Assembly (NCBI GenBank): GCA_004194705.1 | Contig: SADC01000492.1 | Span: 1 to 64,000 of the forward strand | Direction of reading: 5' to 3' | DNA from: Ditylenchus dipsaci | Lineage: Eukaryota > Nematoda > Chromadorea > Rhabditida > Anguinidae | Length of the DNA: 64,000 nucleotides | In this document: in pieces, positions 21,893-34,209 of the stretch | How the letters are laid out: each line of letters opens with the position of its first letter | Position numbering within the stretch: position 1 is the stretch's first letter | Translations under genes and position numbers: made by a program | The notes under the pieces: generated by a model | What the model saw: only the letters and a program-made list of their open reading frames with translations | The model's database searches: none | What the model was told of the DNA's origin: nothing

Positions 21893-22123
21893 AAGGGCAT
21901 GCCCACGCTAATAAAAGGTGGTGCCTGGGAATTCAAATTTTTTCCTAATCGTTGAACTTCTGTACGGGTTTTTCAACCTGCTTTCTAACAAAACCATACC
22001 TAAAATTAAATTCTAGGCCTTGTTTTGTTAGAAACCAAGTTGTAAAATTCGTACAGAAGTTCAGTGATTGGGAAAAAATTTTGAATTCCCGGGCACCACC
22101 TCTTATTAGCGTTGGCATGTCCC
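21893..22123. mobile_element. TTAA-flanked palindromic MITE (R1)
   Basis: About 231 bases, ends AAGGGCATGCCCACGC and GCGTTGGCATGTCCCTT, TTAA flanks. Arms pair around a TAGGCCTTGTTTTGTTAG centre. Confidence 0.75.
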
Positions 22124-24397
22124 TTAAAAAAAGTTGATTTTAGGTCATTTTTCAAAAAATCCGAGTTAAAGGACTCTGTATCTTCCTTGTTATAATCCAT
22201 ACCTCATCAACAAAACTATTTTAAAATTCAGATACCATTGACAAAAAACCGGCTAAGTCTTAGCTATCTTTTGGTTTACAGTTTAAACGAATATTGTGTT
22301 CAAAATACTGATTCTGTCCCAAGTAAAATGAAACCAGAATCGTCCATCCATGACCAGGCTGCCACCACACTTCTTCAATCTTCTCAAAAAGAAATAAAAC
22401 AGTTTTACCTGTGATCTGACCATTGTATCTACTGCGTTTTTTTGTGCTTTATCACGTGATATTTTTATTTTCAGCAAATATCACATAAAATTTGGAGAAA
22501 ATTACGAAACCAAGCCACAACCACTTGAATTTTCGTCTAAAAGCCCCTAGTTTTTTTTATGGGGTTTTGGGGTCTAAATTATGTTTGGTTGTTGTTTTTT
22601 TAGTCTTCACACTTTTTCTGTTAAATTTTTCAAGCTGAGCATTTTGGTATATTATTGGCAAAATTTTTATTGGAAAAGTCGACTGGGATCAGCTAAGGTA
22701 AAGTATCCTTCAAATTTTAATAACAGGAAAACAGCTGGTTCTAGCTCTTCTCGTGTGATATCTGAGTGAACTTTTGTGCTGATTTTTGGCCTTCATTGTA
22801 GCTTTTCAATTTCTCTACAAGTATTGACCAATTATCATGGAGTTGGACGGAGATATGACCATTTCTTGAGCAGCTGAGTGGGATTTGGCAAAATGAGAAG
22901 TGTCGGGTTTTAATTCGTAAATCCCCCAAATAAGATCAGAAAATACCTGAGAGAAAACGGGCGTTTTACCACTATCAAATCATCTTCAGCATACCGAATT
23001 AGTCCAGAAAACTGGTTTTGGAACCCGAAAAGTAAAAAAAATTTACTCTCAGTCTGCCTGATGCTTCAGCGGGTAACCACATGGAGGAGATTAGGTACCC
23101 AAAGATGAGTACTTTTCTAGGGTACCTGGGGATATTTGGGGCCAAGAATGGTTCAAGAAAAATTCAATTCAAAAATTTAATATATATTAACCAAATTAAC
23201 TAAATTCGCGTTCAAAAAAAACGTTAGTATTGAGGTTTGGGTAGTATCAAACCGTGTTCAGCTCCCGATTCTGGGTGAGATGCCATGGTTAGATTTTAGT
23301 TTCCTACAATCGAATATTTTTGGCTACTCTAAGTGGATACCTTTTTGGGTTGATACCTACCCTCCAGATGGATAGGGACGAAAACCGGTTGAACCATCGA
23401 AATAACATGACTCCTTTTCGAGACAAAATATACCCTGAAAAACATACCCAAATAACCCCCTCAATACCCGGGTTATCTTTGGGGGAGGGGCGTATGGGGA
23501 TTATTTGAGGGGGGGGGGGTTATTGAGGGGTCATGTCGTTTAATTTGGTTTTATTTATAGTTCCATTTCAATGGTTTCATGTGTAAGGCCATGACTTTCT
23601 ATTTTTCAAACCCCCTCAGGAGGTGGCCTTCTATTAGAGACTGGCCTTATATTTTTTAACTCTTTTCTTGACAAACCATTTCACTTGAACTGCTCACTCA
23701 AATTTTTATATACAACAACCGAGCAAACAATCAATTTGGTAGCACTTCAAGGAGACATTGCTATCCTATTCAACATTTCTTTGCTCTTGATCAAAAAACC
23801 CCGTACAGTCCAAACTATCCTTAACCAACCACATGAACAGCAGCCGTCCATAATAACCCATAATACATTTTTTTAGTCCCGGCTAACATATGCTGGCTAT
23901 TCTGGCTTGTGCTTAAAGCATAAGTCTAGTAAGGGTAGTTGGTAGGTGCTTGTTCGAGTGGTTCGCAGTAGTTAGGAGTGGCGTAAGATGACTCGGATTT
24001 TTAGGTGGTTTTGAGGTGGTCTAGGTTAATTGGGTGCTTTGAGATGATTTGGACAAAACCAAAAAATTTTCGGAAGAAATATAAAAATATGCCTAGGTCC
24101 CCCTGTTGTTTTTGGGACTTTCACAGATATACCGGATCGGTATAGAGGTATTTAGTAGATGACCATACCTAATATAATACCTACATACAGCAAAAATTTT
24201 CGATATTAGCTATTTTGGACCCACTTCGTGGGGAGTGGCCTTCTATTAGAGACTGACCTTCTATTTTTCAACCCCCTTCAAAGGGCGGCCTTCTATTAGA
24301 GACTGGACTTCTATTAGGATGAATACGGCACTCTTAAAAAGCCCAGACAAAGGGCTTTCTTATGATCATAAAGGAAAATGTTGAACGAAACAAGTTC
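22124..24397. other. Unassigned AT-rich stretch
   Basis: No recognised gene. It holds the reversed repeat at 22640-22915, G/C-run segments with AATAACCCCC and inverse (23440-23530), and GGTGGCCTTCTATTAGAGAC repeats (23630 and 24235-24310). Any missing 5' exons of the third glycosyltransferase paralogue should be here, but I could not find them. Confidence 0.45.
22640..22915 (-). repeat. Repeat related to 15950-16260, opposite orientation
   Basis: The reverse complement shares AAAATCAGCACAAAA, CACTCAGA, GAAGAG and ACCAGCTGTTTTCCTG with 16115-16185 in the same order, then AATTTGAAGGATAC. The + strand copy keeps a 65-codon frame (16062-16259: KSAQKFNKSHSEIAEEEVRP). Origin unknown; possibly an old transposon or a gene fragment. 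Confidence 0.45.
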
Positions 24398-24407
24398 ACT
24401 GTTAACT

Positions 24408-25001
24408 AGTGTTGCGGTGCGGTTAAACCGCGTTTAAAACCGCACCACAATTTTTGAAAACCTGCACCGCAAAAACCGCCGCACTAGAACAAAAACCGCG
24501 GTTAACCGCATCCCGAAAAAACTGTTCTATCAATGCTAACATACTTGTAGTAACCAGCATATTTTGGCGACCGGATGATAGACATCCTGTTTTGCTGTTT
24601 CAGCTTGAAAAAATACACTTCATCTGAAGTAAAAAATGTATCAGAGTAAATCCAGAGTGGGCACATTAAAACTGAGCATATCATTTCAAAGACTGGGTAC
24701 ATTTTCGCCTTTTTCACTGAAACAAGAAATCGGGCACTTTTTTGCCAAACTGGGCACTATTGGTTTTTATTTGGAAGAATGAATAAAGAATTTCTAGGTC
24801 GTTCTCTCTGCGTATAGTATGCTGTATACCGTATACAGTAGTTTTTTTTACCTTTACTATAATGAAGTACCTGTAAAAAAATTTACCCGAAAAAACCGCA
24901 AAACCGCGGTTAAACCGCAATTATATTGTGCGGTTTAACCGCAAACCGCAATTCTCAGAAAACCGCATCGCAAAACTGCCCGCAACCCTGTCCGCGACAC
25001 T
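24408..25001. mobile_element. TIR element with GCGGTTTAACCGC motifs
   Basis: 594 bases, ends AGTGTTGCGGTGCGG and ...CCGCGACACT, flanked by a 10-base duplication ACTGTTAACT (24398-24407, 25002-25011). Several inverted GCGGTTAAACCGC motifs in both subterminal zones. No transposase. Confidence 0.8.
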
Positions 25002-25410
25002 ACTGTTAACTAGCTTGAAGACCATCCTTAAGAATTTGTCTTTTTATGGGCATTTTACTCTAGCGAGGATGTGCTATTTTGCGAAATCGTGCTCAGGATG
25101 TCTGAAACCCCCAGGCAGTCAAACGTTACAGTCGGGGATATTAATGATAAGACTAACTAGTTTATGTATTTTTAATCACTCTGAGTTATATTCTACAGCC
25201 CTTCTAGAACCACGACGTGACTATCAAGACCAATCAAGAAGCGGTCCAGATATTTGAATGGATGAATGGAGCTAATGATGTAGAGATGAAAGAAGCCCTG
25301 ATGGTCGAGTCAATACCAGCCTGGATTGGTCATTTGAGGCTATTAACATATTACGCAATGGTAGTATTAAAACTAGCGCTGATGATTAAATTTTTCAGGT
25401 CTTTTTTTAA

Positions 25411-25635
25411 AAGGCATGCTCACCTGTTTAATTTGTTCCACCAATTCAAATTTTTTTCCGAATCATTGGACTTCTGTACGGATTTTTCAGCTTGGCTTCT
25501 AACAAAACAACGCCTAGAATTCAATTTTAGGCGTAGTTTTGTTATAACCAAGTTGAAAAATATTATAGAGAAGTGTAATGATTCGAGGAAAAATTTAAAT
25601 TGGCGGGGACAATTCAAACAGGTGAGCATGCCCCT
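25411..25635. mobile_element. TTAA-flanked palindromic MITE (R1)
   Basis: Ends AAGGCATGCTCACCTG and CAGGTGAGCATGCCCCT, TTAA flanks. It sits just after the first recognised exon of the third glycosyltransferase paralogue. Confidence 0.75.
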
Positions 25636-26035
25636 TTAAGGAAAGATTGAAATCAAAGATTTCTTGTAAAACTCTCACTTTGATAACTCAAGCAGAATTT
25701 CTTCGAGATTTTAAGAACAATGCCTGAAACTAGGCTTGGCAGTTCGAGTTTTTTTTTTCGGATTGGGCCTGGGACTGGATTTTTAAATTTAAAAATGTAA
25801 ACAGGCGGGATGCGGGATTTTGGTCTTTGCGCCGGTGTGATTTCTGTTGCAATTTCCGAAACTTTGGGATTCCAATCCCTGGAATCCATAGGATTCCAAT
25901 CTCACTGCCAAGCCTACCTAAACACAGAAAAATGGGGTTAAAGTTGAACCCTAAAGTCTAGTCGGCAATTCTATATATTGCTTGAAATAAAATGTCCTCA
26001 ATGAGCGTCAACGTCAGTTTTACAAAAATAGGGTC

Positions 26036-26135
26036 TTATGTTGACAAGTTACAAAGTAGGCCAGCGTATGTTAGGACGGACTCAAACATATCTTAGACTG
26101 TGTTCAAGTCCGTCCTATCACACGCTGGCCAACCC
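26036..26135. repeat. Short hairpin GTAGGCCAGCGTATGTTAGG
   Basis: About 90-base inverted repeat, GGCCAGCGTATGTTAGGACG ... GTCCTATCACACGCTGGCC. A related hairpin lies at 38565-38645, and the partial motif recurs at 35790 and 18726. Confidence 0.6.
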
Positions 26136-26582
26136 TTGCCTAAGTCTAAAAAATCACAATAAAAACGACAGAGAGGACTAAGGCGAAAACACCTCCACCC
26201 GCATTGTCACATAGGGCCGAAAATAGCTATTCTTTGTCTTTTATTTGAAAATCGAGATAAGCACAATAACCGGGCATAGACGTTTCGCCTTTTTGGACAA
26301 TGTCCAAAATGGGCGAAACGTTTCGCCCAATTTGGACATTTGTCCAAATATGGCGAAACGTCCTTTACCCAATAACCATCATGAGTAGGCACGGCGTGTC
26401 AAACACGTCCAAAGACCAAATCGACATATTCGTATAGAGACAAATTCGTTTTAAAAAACATTTAAATTCATTTTTTTTTGTTTATTTGAGCATTTTCTGC
26501 TTTTAGTGTACTTTGCTACGTAAGCTGTGTTTGACTTTTTTGATACCATGGAAAGCTCTAACATGATTTAACCCATGTTTAC

Positions 26583-27127
26583 GGGTGCCCTACGTTTCAC
26601 CGTCCCTATTTTCACCGTTCTCTATTTTCACTGTCACTTTTTTCACCGTCACTATTTTCACGTCACCTATTTTTCACCGTCACCTATTTTCACCGTCGCC
26701 TATTTTCACCGTCACTATTTCACCGTTCACTAAATTCACCGTCAGCACTTTAGGACCGCTTTTTAGATCTAAATTTTCTAAATTTTAAGTCTTGGACCAA
26801 ATTGTAGCCCTGAATGTCAGCTACATTTTGGTACTACAAATTCTGAAAAAATAAAAAAAAATTAGAACTAAACTTTAGAAGGCGTTCATTCATCACGGTA
26901 GAACGCAGGGTGAGCGTCTTTTATAGTTTAGAACTAAAATTTTTTTGTTTTTTTTTAGAAATTGTAGTACCAAAATGTAGCTGACATTCAGGGCTTCAAT
27001 TTGGTACCAAAACTTTTAAAATTTCGAAAAATTTAGACCAAAAGCGGTCCTGAAATGCTGACGGTGAAAATAGTGACGGTGAAAATAGTGACGGTGAAAA
27101 TAGTGAACGGTGAAACGTAATGCACCC
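26583..27127. mobile_element. Foldback element with TTTTCACCGTCACTA-unit ends
   Basis: 545 bases, ends GGGTGCCCTACGTTTCACCG and CGGTGAAACGTAATGCACCC, flanked by ATGTTTAC (26575-26582, 27128-27135). The left end has about eight tandem TATTTTCACCGTCAC units and the right end about four inverted ones, then long palindromic arms. No coding frame. Confidence 0.85.
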
Positions 27128-27224
27128 ATGTTTACACAATTTGCTAAATTTCAGTGAAAATGATGCTTAAATGTTTAAAAACAATAATGTCAAATAACCC
27201 CTATGGAAGTATTCTCCTCCTTTA

Positions 27225-27843
27225 AGGGGGGGGGGGAACTTTATTTACGCATCGCCTTAGGTCACAGGTTCAACTACACTGGCTGCAGACCTTATTTTTT
27301 TCTCTCTTTTTATTTACAAGTTTTAGTGTCAAAATTTAGCCAAGCTTCTGGGCTTTCATTGAGCTATCATACAGATGAAAAGTTGGTATAAAGTTAGGGC
27401 TAAAATATAAAAAATCCAATTCGATGAAATCCTCATAGGACTATACCAGTACTTTTCGGTAGTATCCTGGAACTGACGTTTTTTCCCAATTTTAATTTAC
27501 ATACTCATTTGCAACCTTACACTCAAAATGTAGCCCTGCTTCTTGCCGTTATTTTCAGCATACGGTTGTATAAAATAATATAAATTGAAATCGCAAAAAA
27601 TCTCAGTTCCTAGTACGCATCATTTTGGCTAGTTTCCTTTAATTTTGGTAGTCATTGCCAAAATCGCAAAATTGAGGCAGTTACTGACAGCAAAGCAGTG
27701 CTGGAAATGGTTTCAATCGATTGCTGGATGATTTTTGGACCTAAAAGTCAAAAAACTTACTGAAAGCGTAAATTAAAACACCCCTAGAGGGACTAGAACT
27801 TTCGACAAAAGGCGATGCGTATATAAAGTTCCCCCCCCCTTTA
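27225..27843. mobile_element. Inverted-repeat MITE with G-run ends
   Basis: Left end is a G run then AACTTTATTTACGCATCGCC; right end is GGCGATGCGTATATAAAGTT then a C run, with TTTAA at both sides. The interior includes a TAGCCCTGCTTCTTGCCG segment shared with 21585-21605. Confidence 0.6.
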
Positions 27844-27854
27844 ATTATTGGCTA

Positions 27855-27955
27855 CAGTCGAGTCTCGATTTAACGATCACCTGGGACCGATCCAGGTGAT
27901 CGTTAAATCGAAGGTGATCGTTAAATCGGGTGATCGTTAAATCGAGACTCGACTG
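27855..27955. mobile_element. Minimal pogo-like hairpin MITE
   Basis: 101 bases, TA-flanked, ends CAGTCGAGTCTCGATTTAAC and GTTAAATCGAGACTCGACTG, with repeated GGTGATCGTTAAATCG inside. Almost all of it is inverted repeat. Confidence 0.85.
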
Positions 27956-28591
27956 TAGTACAATCAAACCTCGGTTGTCAGCCAGCCTAGTAAACCGCCA
28001 CCTTGATTAACCGCAACCCCATCTATGCTTTATTCGCAGGGCTCCAAAACTTCTTTTATTTAAAGATTTGTCCTATAGTCTAGACATGAAATCTTTATAA
28101 CTTTAAATATATTACATCAAAATCTTTACTTTTAGTACTCAAAATCCAGGGAGCACTGGATAAAATGGCCTTTTTGACCAAGTTTCTTTTTTTATGAAAA
28201 TGTCCTTTGCTTCAAAATTTTGACTACGGATCCCTATTTATGTGGCTGAGATTGGCCTATTTTCTGTCATCTGACAACCCTAGATTTGGGCAGCTTCACC
28301 GACCCTCCCCCGCCCTATAACAGCCACCCTCGTGTTTCCGCTAACCGAAGCCTGCTCCCTAACAGGGAACCTCACTTAGTGTCTGTTGCCTATTGACAAA
28401 CGGTATATACCGTTCGATAGCTCTTCGAAAATCCTTATTTGACTTAGACATTTGTTTTTGCCCACGGCTCAGTTTTGTAATGTGATTAACCATTTGAAAT
28501 ATATATTGAAAAATATATATTACATATTAAACGATGTTGCAATTTACCATGTACTTGGATGGTCTAGTGGATAGTGGTGGGGGTCGGTGTG

Positions 28592-30189
28592 AAGTAGCGT
28601 AAAAAGGCCTACAGTAAAAAGGCCTAAAACTGTTTCTAAACCTAATTCGATCCAGAAATGCGGTAAAACGCATCAAAATTGCATGTTGTATGACAAAAAG
28701 GCCAAAAGGATTTAGACACATTAGGATTTTGGTAACTTATAATTTTTGTATATTTTATCAAAATTTTTCATTAAAATTGCAATTTTACACACCCCAACTT
28801 CAACAACTTCAAAACTGGTACCACCTGGCCAGGTGGATGTTCACCTGGATGGCCTAAAAATAGAAAAGTTAATTTAAATAAAAAAGCCATTCTTCTAAAC
28901 TAAAATTTAGTGAAAATTGGCTTGTTAAGATCAAAAGTGCAATTTTACCTACCCATCCCAAACCTGGGTGGCTACCACCTGGACAGGTTGATATGCAGGT
29001 AACTCCAGAGTAGGGGTATATTCACCCAAATGACCTGAAAAGTCAAACATTAGTCTTTTTCAGAGTACGTAACCCAAAATTTACACTTGGCCAAAAAAAA
29101 GTACAATTTGGTCATTTTTCGTCAAAAAGTGCTATTTTATCCAGTGCTTATTTATTTCGAGCACCAAAAAAAAAGATTTTGACTAAAAACTTCAAAAATA
29201 AAAAAGATTTTGACTAAAAACTTCAAAAATAAAAAAGATTTTGACTAAAAACTTCAAAAATAAAAAGATTTTGGGTCGCGAAAAAAAGTAAAAATCTTTT
29301 TTAAAAGTAAAGTTACGTTCCCTGGTCTTTTTATATCTAAAAATATGGTAAAAAATAAGGAGCGCATTCAAATGGATTAGAACCAGCAACATCGGCGGTG
29401 GCTATCCAAGTGGTCGTCCACTTGGATCAAAATTTTTTGCTCACGTTTTCGGGTTCCAAAATAATTTTTCTGCACTAAATCTAGCACGCTGAAGATGTTT
29501 GACAGTAGTAAAATCACGTTTTATGAAGAAATTTTTGAGTTATCGTAAATTCTTGATTTTGATGAATTAAGAGTTCACAATAACTCAAAAATTTCTCGAT
29601 AAAATGTTATTTTACCGCTGTCAAACAATCTTCAGCATGCTCGAATCAGTGCAGAAAAATGGTTTTGGAACTCGAAAACGTAAAAAAAAATATATTGATC
29701 AAGTGAACGACCACTTGGATAGCCACCGCCGAGGATGATGGTTCGAATCCACCTGGGTGCATACCTATTTTTTTCATAATTTTGAATTTTTAGGTGGTGT
29801 AGAGGTCCATATACTCATTACCAAGGTTACTGGTTCGACCCATCTGGGTGCAATCAGTCCCGAGTAGAGGACCTCCATTCAAATTTAACCGTTTTCAGAA
29901 CACAATTTTGAATTGAATCGTTTGGGTTTTCAGCTCTTACAGATGATAAAAATTTTGTGGACGAAATGACCTGCGGACGAATTGATCTAGATGGTACTGG
30001 ATAGGGTACCATGATTTTCAATTATTTTTAGCTAAATCTAAATCTGGTTTTATAAAAGTTAGTTTATGACTATTGGTCAAGGAAAAAAAATGTCTGCTAC
30101 CACCAGGTTCGAACATGATCATTACCTGAAAGCATTTTGTAGGCCTTTTTACTGTAGGCCTTTTTGCGTAGGCCTTTTTACTGGACACC
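28592..30189. mobile_element. Foldback element with AGTAAAAAGGCCTAC-unit ends
   Basis: 1598 bases flanked by GTCGGTGTG (28583-28591, 30190-30198). Left end repeats GTAAAAAGGCCTACA; right end repeats its inverse GTAGGCCTTTTTACT. The sister arm of the enclosing element (reverse complement of ~34040-34105) has GTCGGTGTG once, giving an empty site. The interior holds a 32-base tandem repeat (29165-29275) and inverted copies around 29430 and 29600-29720. Confidence 0.85.
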
Positions 30190-30845
30190 GTCGGTGTGAT
30201 GACTCTTTCGAGTTCGACCCCCACACCCTGCTTTTTTCATAATATTTTTGTTTTGCTTTTTATGATTTCTTATGCTTTTAGATGTATTTGTATCAAATAA
30301 ATCATTTTTACAATAAATTGATATTGTAATATTTCGGTTACGAATAAAAAAACGAAAAAAATGCTTTACCGTCAATATCATATCAACGGAATTTTTCATT
30401 TCTATTCGTAACCGAAATACCACAAAATCACTTTAATTGTGAAAAATAATTTATTTGATACAAAAAATACATTTAAAAGCATAAGAAATCATAAAAGCAA
30501 AAAAAAATATTATGAACAAATAGGAGGTGTGACAGACACCCAAGTGCAACCCGCTCGCAGCACCAACTCGTTACAGAGCCATACCAACTCGTTACAGTAC
30601 CAACTCGTTACAAAAAATATTTTGGCGTTACTTGGATACACTCGCTTCCCAAATCAACTTTTCAAAAAGTGTTTCCGAACACCCTATATCGACCCTAAAA
30701 TCATCTCATGAGTTCAAAAAGGTATTATTTTTAAGTTCTAGTTTATAAAACGTTGAGTTTTGAGGCCACCTAAAAGTACACTTTTCGGCCATTTTGAAAG
30801 GGATTTAGGGCTGTTTGGGTGGGAAGAGACCAAAAAGGCGCCCAA

Positions 30846-31090
30846 GATGTTGAACATAGTTTTGAATACTGGGGCCTACCGCATAAATAACTCTGGTATC
30901 CATACACTTTTATGCATCCAGAGTCACTTTCGAGTGATGTGCGTCTAACAAGATGTTGAACCGAGTGATGTGCGTCCCTGCGCCCCTTCGGGGCGCAGTG
31001 GCTTGGTTGAGATGCGCACGCCCACATACCCTAGACATGATTTCGAGAAAGACTCTTGATCAAAATGCATAAAGAGTCACTTTTTTCCAC
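30846..31090. repeat. R2 GC-rich hairpin repeat
   Basis: Same family as 3160-3430, with stem CTGCGCCCCTTCGGGGCGCAG. It lies inside the foldback at 30550-32793. Confidence 0.7.
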
Positions 31091-31311
31091 GCCCAGTTGA
31101 AAAACATGGCATAACAGTCAAATGGTCGAAAATTCAAAATGCTCAAAACTCAACTTTTCATGCTTGAATAGTTTTTCAAGGACCAGTAAGCCTTAGCATT
31201 CGTAGGAAAATTACATGGGACCTTCCCTAACAAGTTAAATAAATCTACCTAGTACCCACACCCACCTGAAGATTAGCACCTATTTCAAGGTACTCGGTAG
31301 ATTTATATGTA

Positions 31312-31454
31312 CAGTCAACCTCGATACAACGATACCCCAAGGGACCGCCTAAGGGTATCGTTATATCGAGGGTATCGTTGTATCGAGGTATCGTTATATC
31401 GAGGCTATCAAGACCGAAAATCTGACAAGGTATTGTTATATCGAGGCTTGGCTG
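31312..31454. mobile_element. Pogo-like MITE
   Basis: TA-flanked, ends CAGTCAACCTCGATACAACG and ...ATATCGAGGCTTGGCTG, with internal repeats of GGTATCGTTATATCGAGG. Confidence 0.75.
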
Positions 31455-32971
31455 TAAAAGAACGACAATGTTGAACAAAAGCACTTTATTCAATCAAGAA
31501 CACTAACACATTACTAACAATAATCAAACATCAACGGTTAGAAGAGAAGAAATATTTTAATAACCAGCATTTTATTTTTTACAAAAAGCTCAAAAATGAA
31601 AACAACCTACGGAAGCTCCATTTTCTTGTTAGACATCGTTTTTCGAATATTTTTGCTGCTTAGTTTTGTTTCGTTAGCAGTATACTTCATTTAAAGGGGC
31701 ATGTTCGTGTGCGATGGAACACAATTTAAAAAAAAGGCGCAAACCAGGCGTGCCAGAGATTTGAATTTCAAAATCAAATTTTGAAATTATTTCAGTTCCC
31801 TACTTTCATTTGTCGTGACTTTACGGTATTTTCGCTCTCGTTTTTACGCTCCATTCTCTTATTGGCCCCTATTTATGGCCGGATTTTGGCCATATGGCCG
31901 CCGATTTCAATATGGCCGGCCATTTTACGACCCTAGTAAAATGCAACATCGGAGTAAACAAACAAATAAAAACTAAGCATAACGACTGAATTGAGCAGTG
32001 CAGAAAAAGAAAAAAAGGAAAGAAAGGAAAAGAAAAGAAAAACTCCTGGTACTTATGCTGTTTCGGCCCGACCTTCATTTTTTGATTTTTCTTTCATTTT
32101 GAGACTAGAGATATTATAAATAATTTTTATTACACAGTTTAAGATTCACACTCATTCCATTTTGTGAAAACCCAAAAAATCAGCAGCGGTAAAAAAGCAA
32201 CGCACCAAAAAGAGGCAAATAACACATGAATGCGACACACAACAAAACGGCACAACAATTTGTGCAAAATGTCAAAAAAATGACGGTCGGGCCAAAACAG
32301 CATAAGTACCGAAAAATGTACTTTGTAAGAAAAAAAGGCGTTTGAAATTTGAAAATTCTTTTTTTTTCTTAAAAATGATCTCATGAAATCGATGAGAGTA
32401 TCGTTCGAAAGTATCGTTAAGGTATGTCTTTTGGAGGCAACCCTAGTATATATGCATAACCCCAAGGTATTACCTAAAATCAATAATTATCTACCTGGAA
32501 GTGGATAGCTCTTTGAAAAAAGGTATCAGGTGGTTTGCTCAGCAGCCTGTGGCTGATCCGTTAAATTCCTGGTCTTTTAAGAGCTATTTTAGGAAAAAAT
32601 CAATACCGCGGATCAATTTACCACCGCCATGGAATCATAATTGACGATCAATCAAAACCATATATTTTGGATTACACAAAATTTATTTTTTGTAACGAGT
32701 TGGGATAGCTCAGTAACGAGTTGGTATGGCTCTGTAACGAGTTGGTGCTGTGTAACGAGTTGGTATTGTAACGAGTTGGTACACAACCCAAAAAAATACT
32801 TAGTCGCTGAGACATGATTTAAAGTCGAAGTGTCAATACTTTTAAAAATGATTATTCAACTTTACTCCAACTTTAGGTCATATCTCAGCGACGAATTTTT
32901 TTTTTAAATTCTGCTCTGTGATTCGGATTGCTGAGGAATTTTGGCGTACTAGGGTGCCTCAGAAAAAAAAA

Positions 32972-33950
32972 CTTCGAAGCAAAAAAACGTGTTCAATGGT
33001 GTCATCCCTACACTTCCATTTGACAAAGGTTATGTCCAGGCCTCATTTTGGCTCAAGTATAGAACCCCAACCGCCCCCCCCCGGGGAGTGATCAGATCAA
33101 GGAGATAACATCATATTCGTGTTTGTCGGCCCCGATTTCCTGAGAAAGCCGGCTGTTTTTTTAATTCTGAGAAAAAAATTTTCGATCCACAGGGGGTATC
33201 ATGGTTTTTAGTCAAAATTTGAAAAATTTAAATTGCGCCTTTTGAATTTAAAAGGGATTAAGGGCTGTATAGGGAGGGGAAGGGAATAAAAGGGGCCACT
33301 AATCATAGAGGGCCCACTAACAAGAAGATGTTGAACATAGTTTTGTTAACTGGGGCCTACCACATAAATAAACTTTGGTATGCATGTTTTTTCATGCATC
33401 CAGAGTCACTTTCGACTGATTTGTGTCTAAGGTATGTGGGTGTGCGCATCTCAACTCCAAGCCCCGAAGGGGCGCAGGGGCTTGAGAGTTAGAGATGCGC
33501 GCACTCACTTACCTTAGACATGATTCCGAGAAGTACTCTTGACCATAAAATGCATATAGAGTCTATTTTTGCCACGGCCCAAGTTGAAAAACATGGTAAA
33601 GCAGCCAAAAACACAATTCTTTAATTTTATTTCGATTTTCGCATAAAAGTGGCCCCTTTTATTCCCTTCCCTCCCAATACAGCCCTTAATCCCTTTTAAA
33701 TTCAAAAGGCGCCAATTTAAAATTTTCAAATTTTGTCTAAAAAACCATGATACCCCCCTTGTGGTTTGAAAACTTTTTTTCTCAGAATCAAAAAAAAAAC
33801 ACGCGGATTTCTCATGAAATCAGGGTTGAGAAATACGAATATGAAGTTATCTCCTCGATCCGACCACTCTGCGTGGAGGGGATTATATACTGCAACCTCA
33901 TTTTCACGTCCAGCAGTCGACTATATGCTCAATGATCTAGATTTGGTGGG
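32972..33950 (+). pseudogene. Copy of a glycosyltransferase exon, split by an insertion
   Basis: 32972-33049 plus 33905-33950 match the exon at 34861-34982 almost base for base (three substitutions, one extra A in a run of A). Homology starts exactly at the first exon base and ends within about two bases of its last. One extra A shifts the frame and an 846-base element interrupts it. It encodes VFNGVIP, GYVQAS and PAVDYMLN in pieces. Confidence 0.78.
33050..33895. mobile_element. TIR element inserted in the exon copy (R4 family)
   Basis: 846 bases flanked by CCTCATTTT (33041-33049, 33896-33904). The intact exon at 34861 has this sequence once, so the empty site is known. Arms of ~100 bases contain GGAGATAAC..TCATATTCG, CCCGATTTC and C-runs in inverted orientation. 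A further inverted repeat and an R2 hairpin are nested inside. Confidence 0.82.
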
Positions 33951-34209
33951 TCAAAAATTTAGCTAAAAATGAGTTCTTTTTTTAAAAGCACAAAAAAAAA
34001 TTCGAGGGGAGGGGTGCACTTGGGGTTTACGGGAGGGTGTGGGGGTCGAACTCGAAAGAGCCGCACACCGACCCCACCACTATCCACTAGACCATCCAAG
34101 CACATGGTAAAGTGCCACATCGTTTAATATGTAATATATATTTTTCAATATATATTTCAAATGGTTAATCACATTACAAAGTTGAGCCGTGTGCAAAAAC
34201 AGATGTCTA

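Larger units (their letters stand above)
30550..32793. mobile_element. Foldback element with ACCAACTCGTTACAG-unit ends
   Basis: About three ACCAACTCGTTACAG units at 30560-30612 and about five inverted TGTAACGAGTTGGT units at 32690-32787. The ends carry the same architecture as the other tandem-unit foldbacks. Interior: R2 hairpin (30846-31090), pogo-like MITE (31312-31454), low-complexity AT sequence. Exact outer boundaries are uncertain and I did not find a clear target duplication. Confidence 0.6.
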
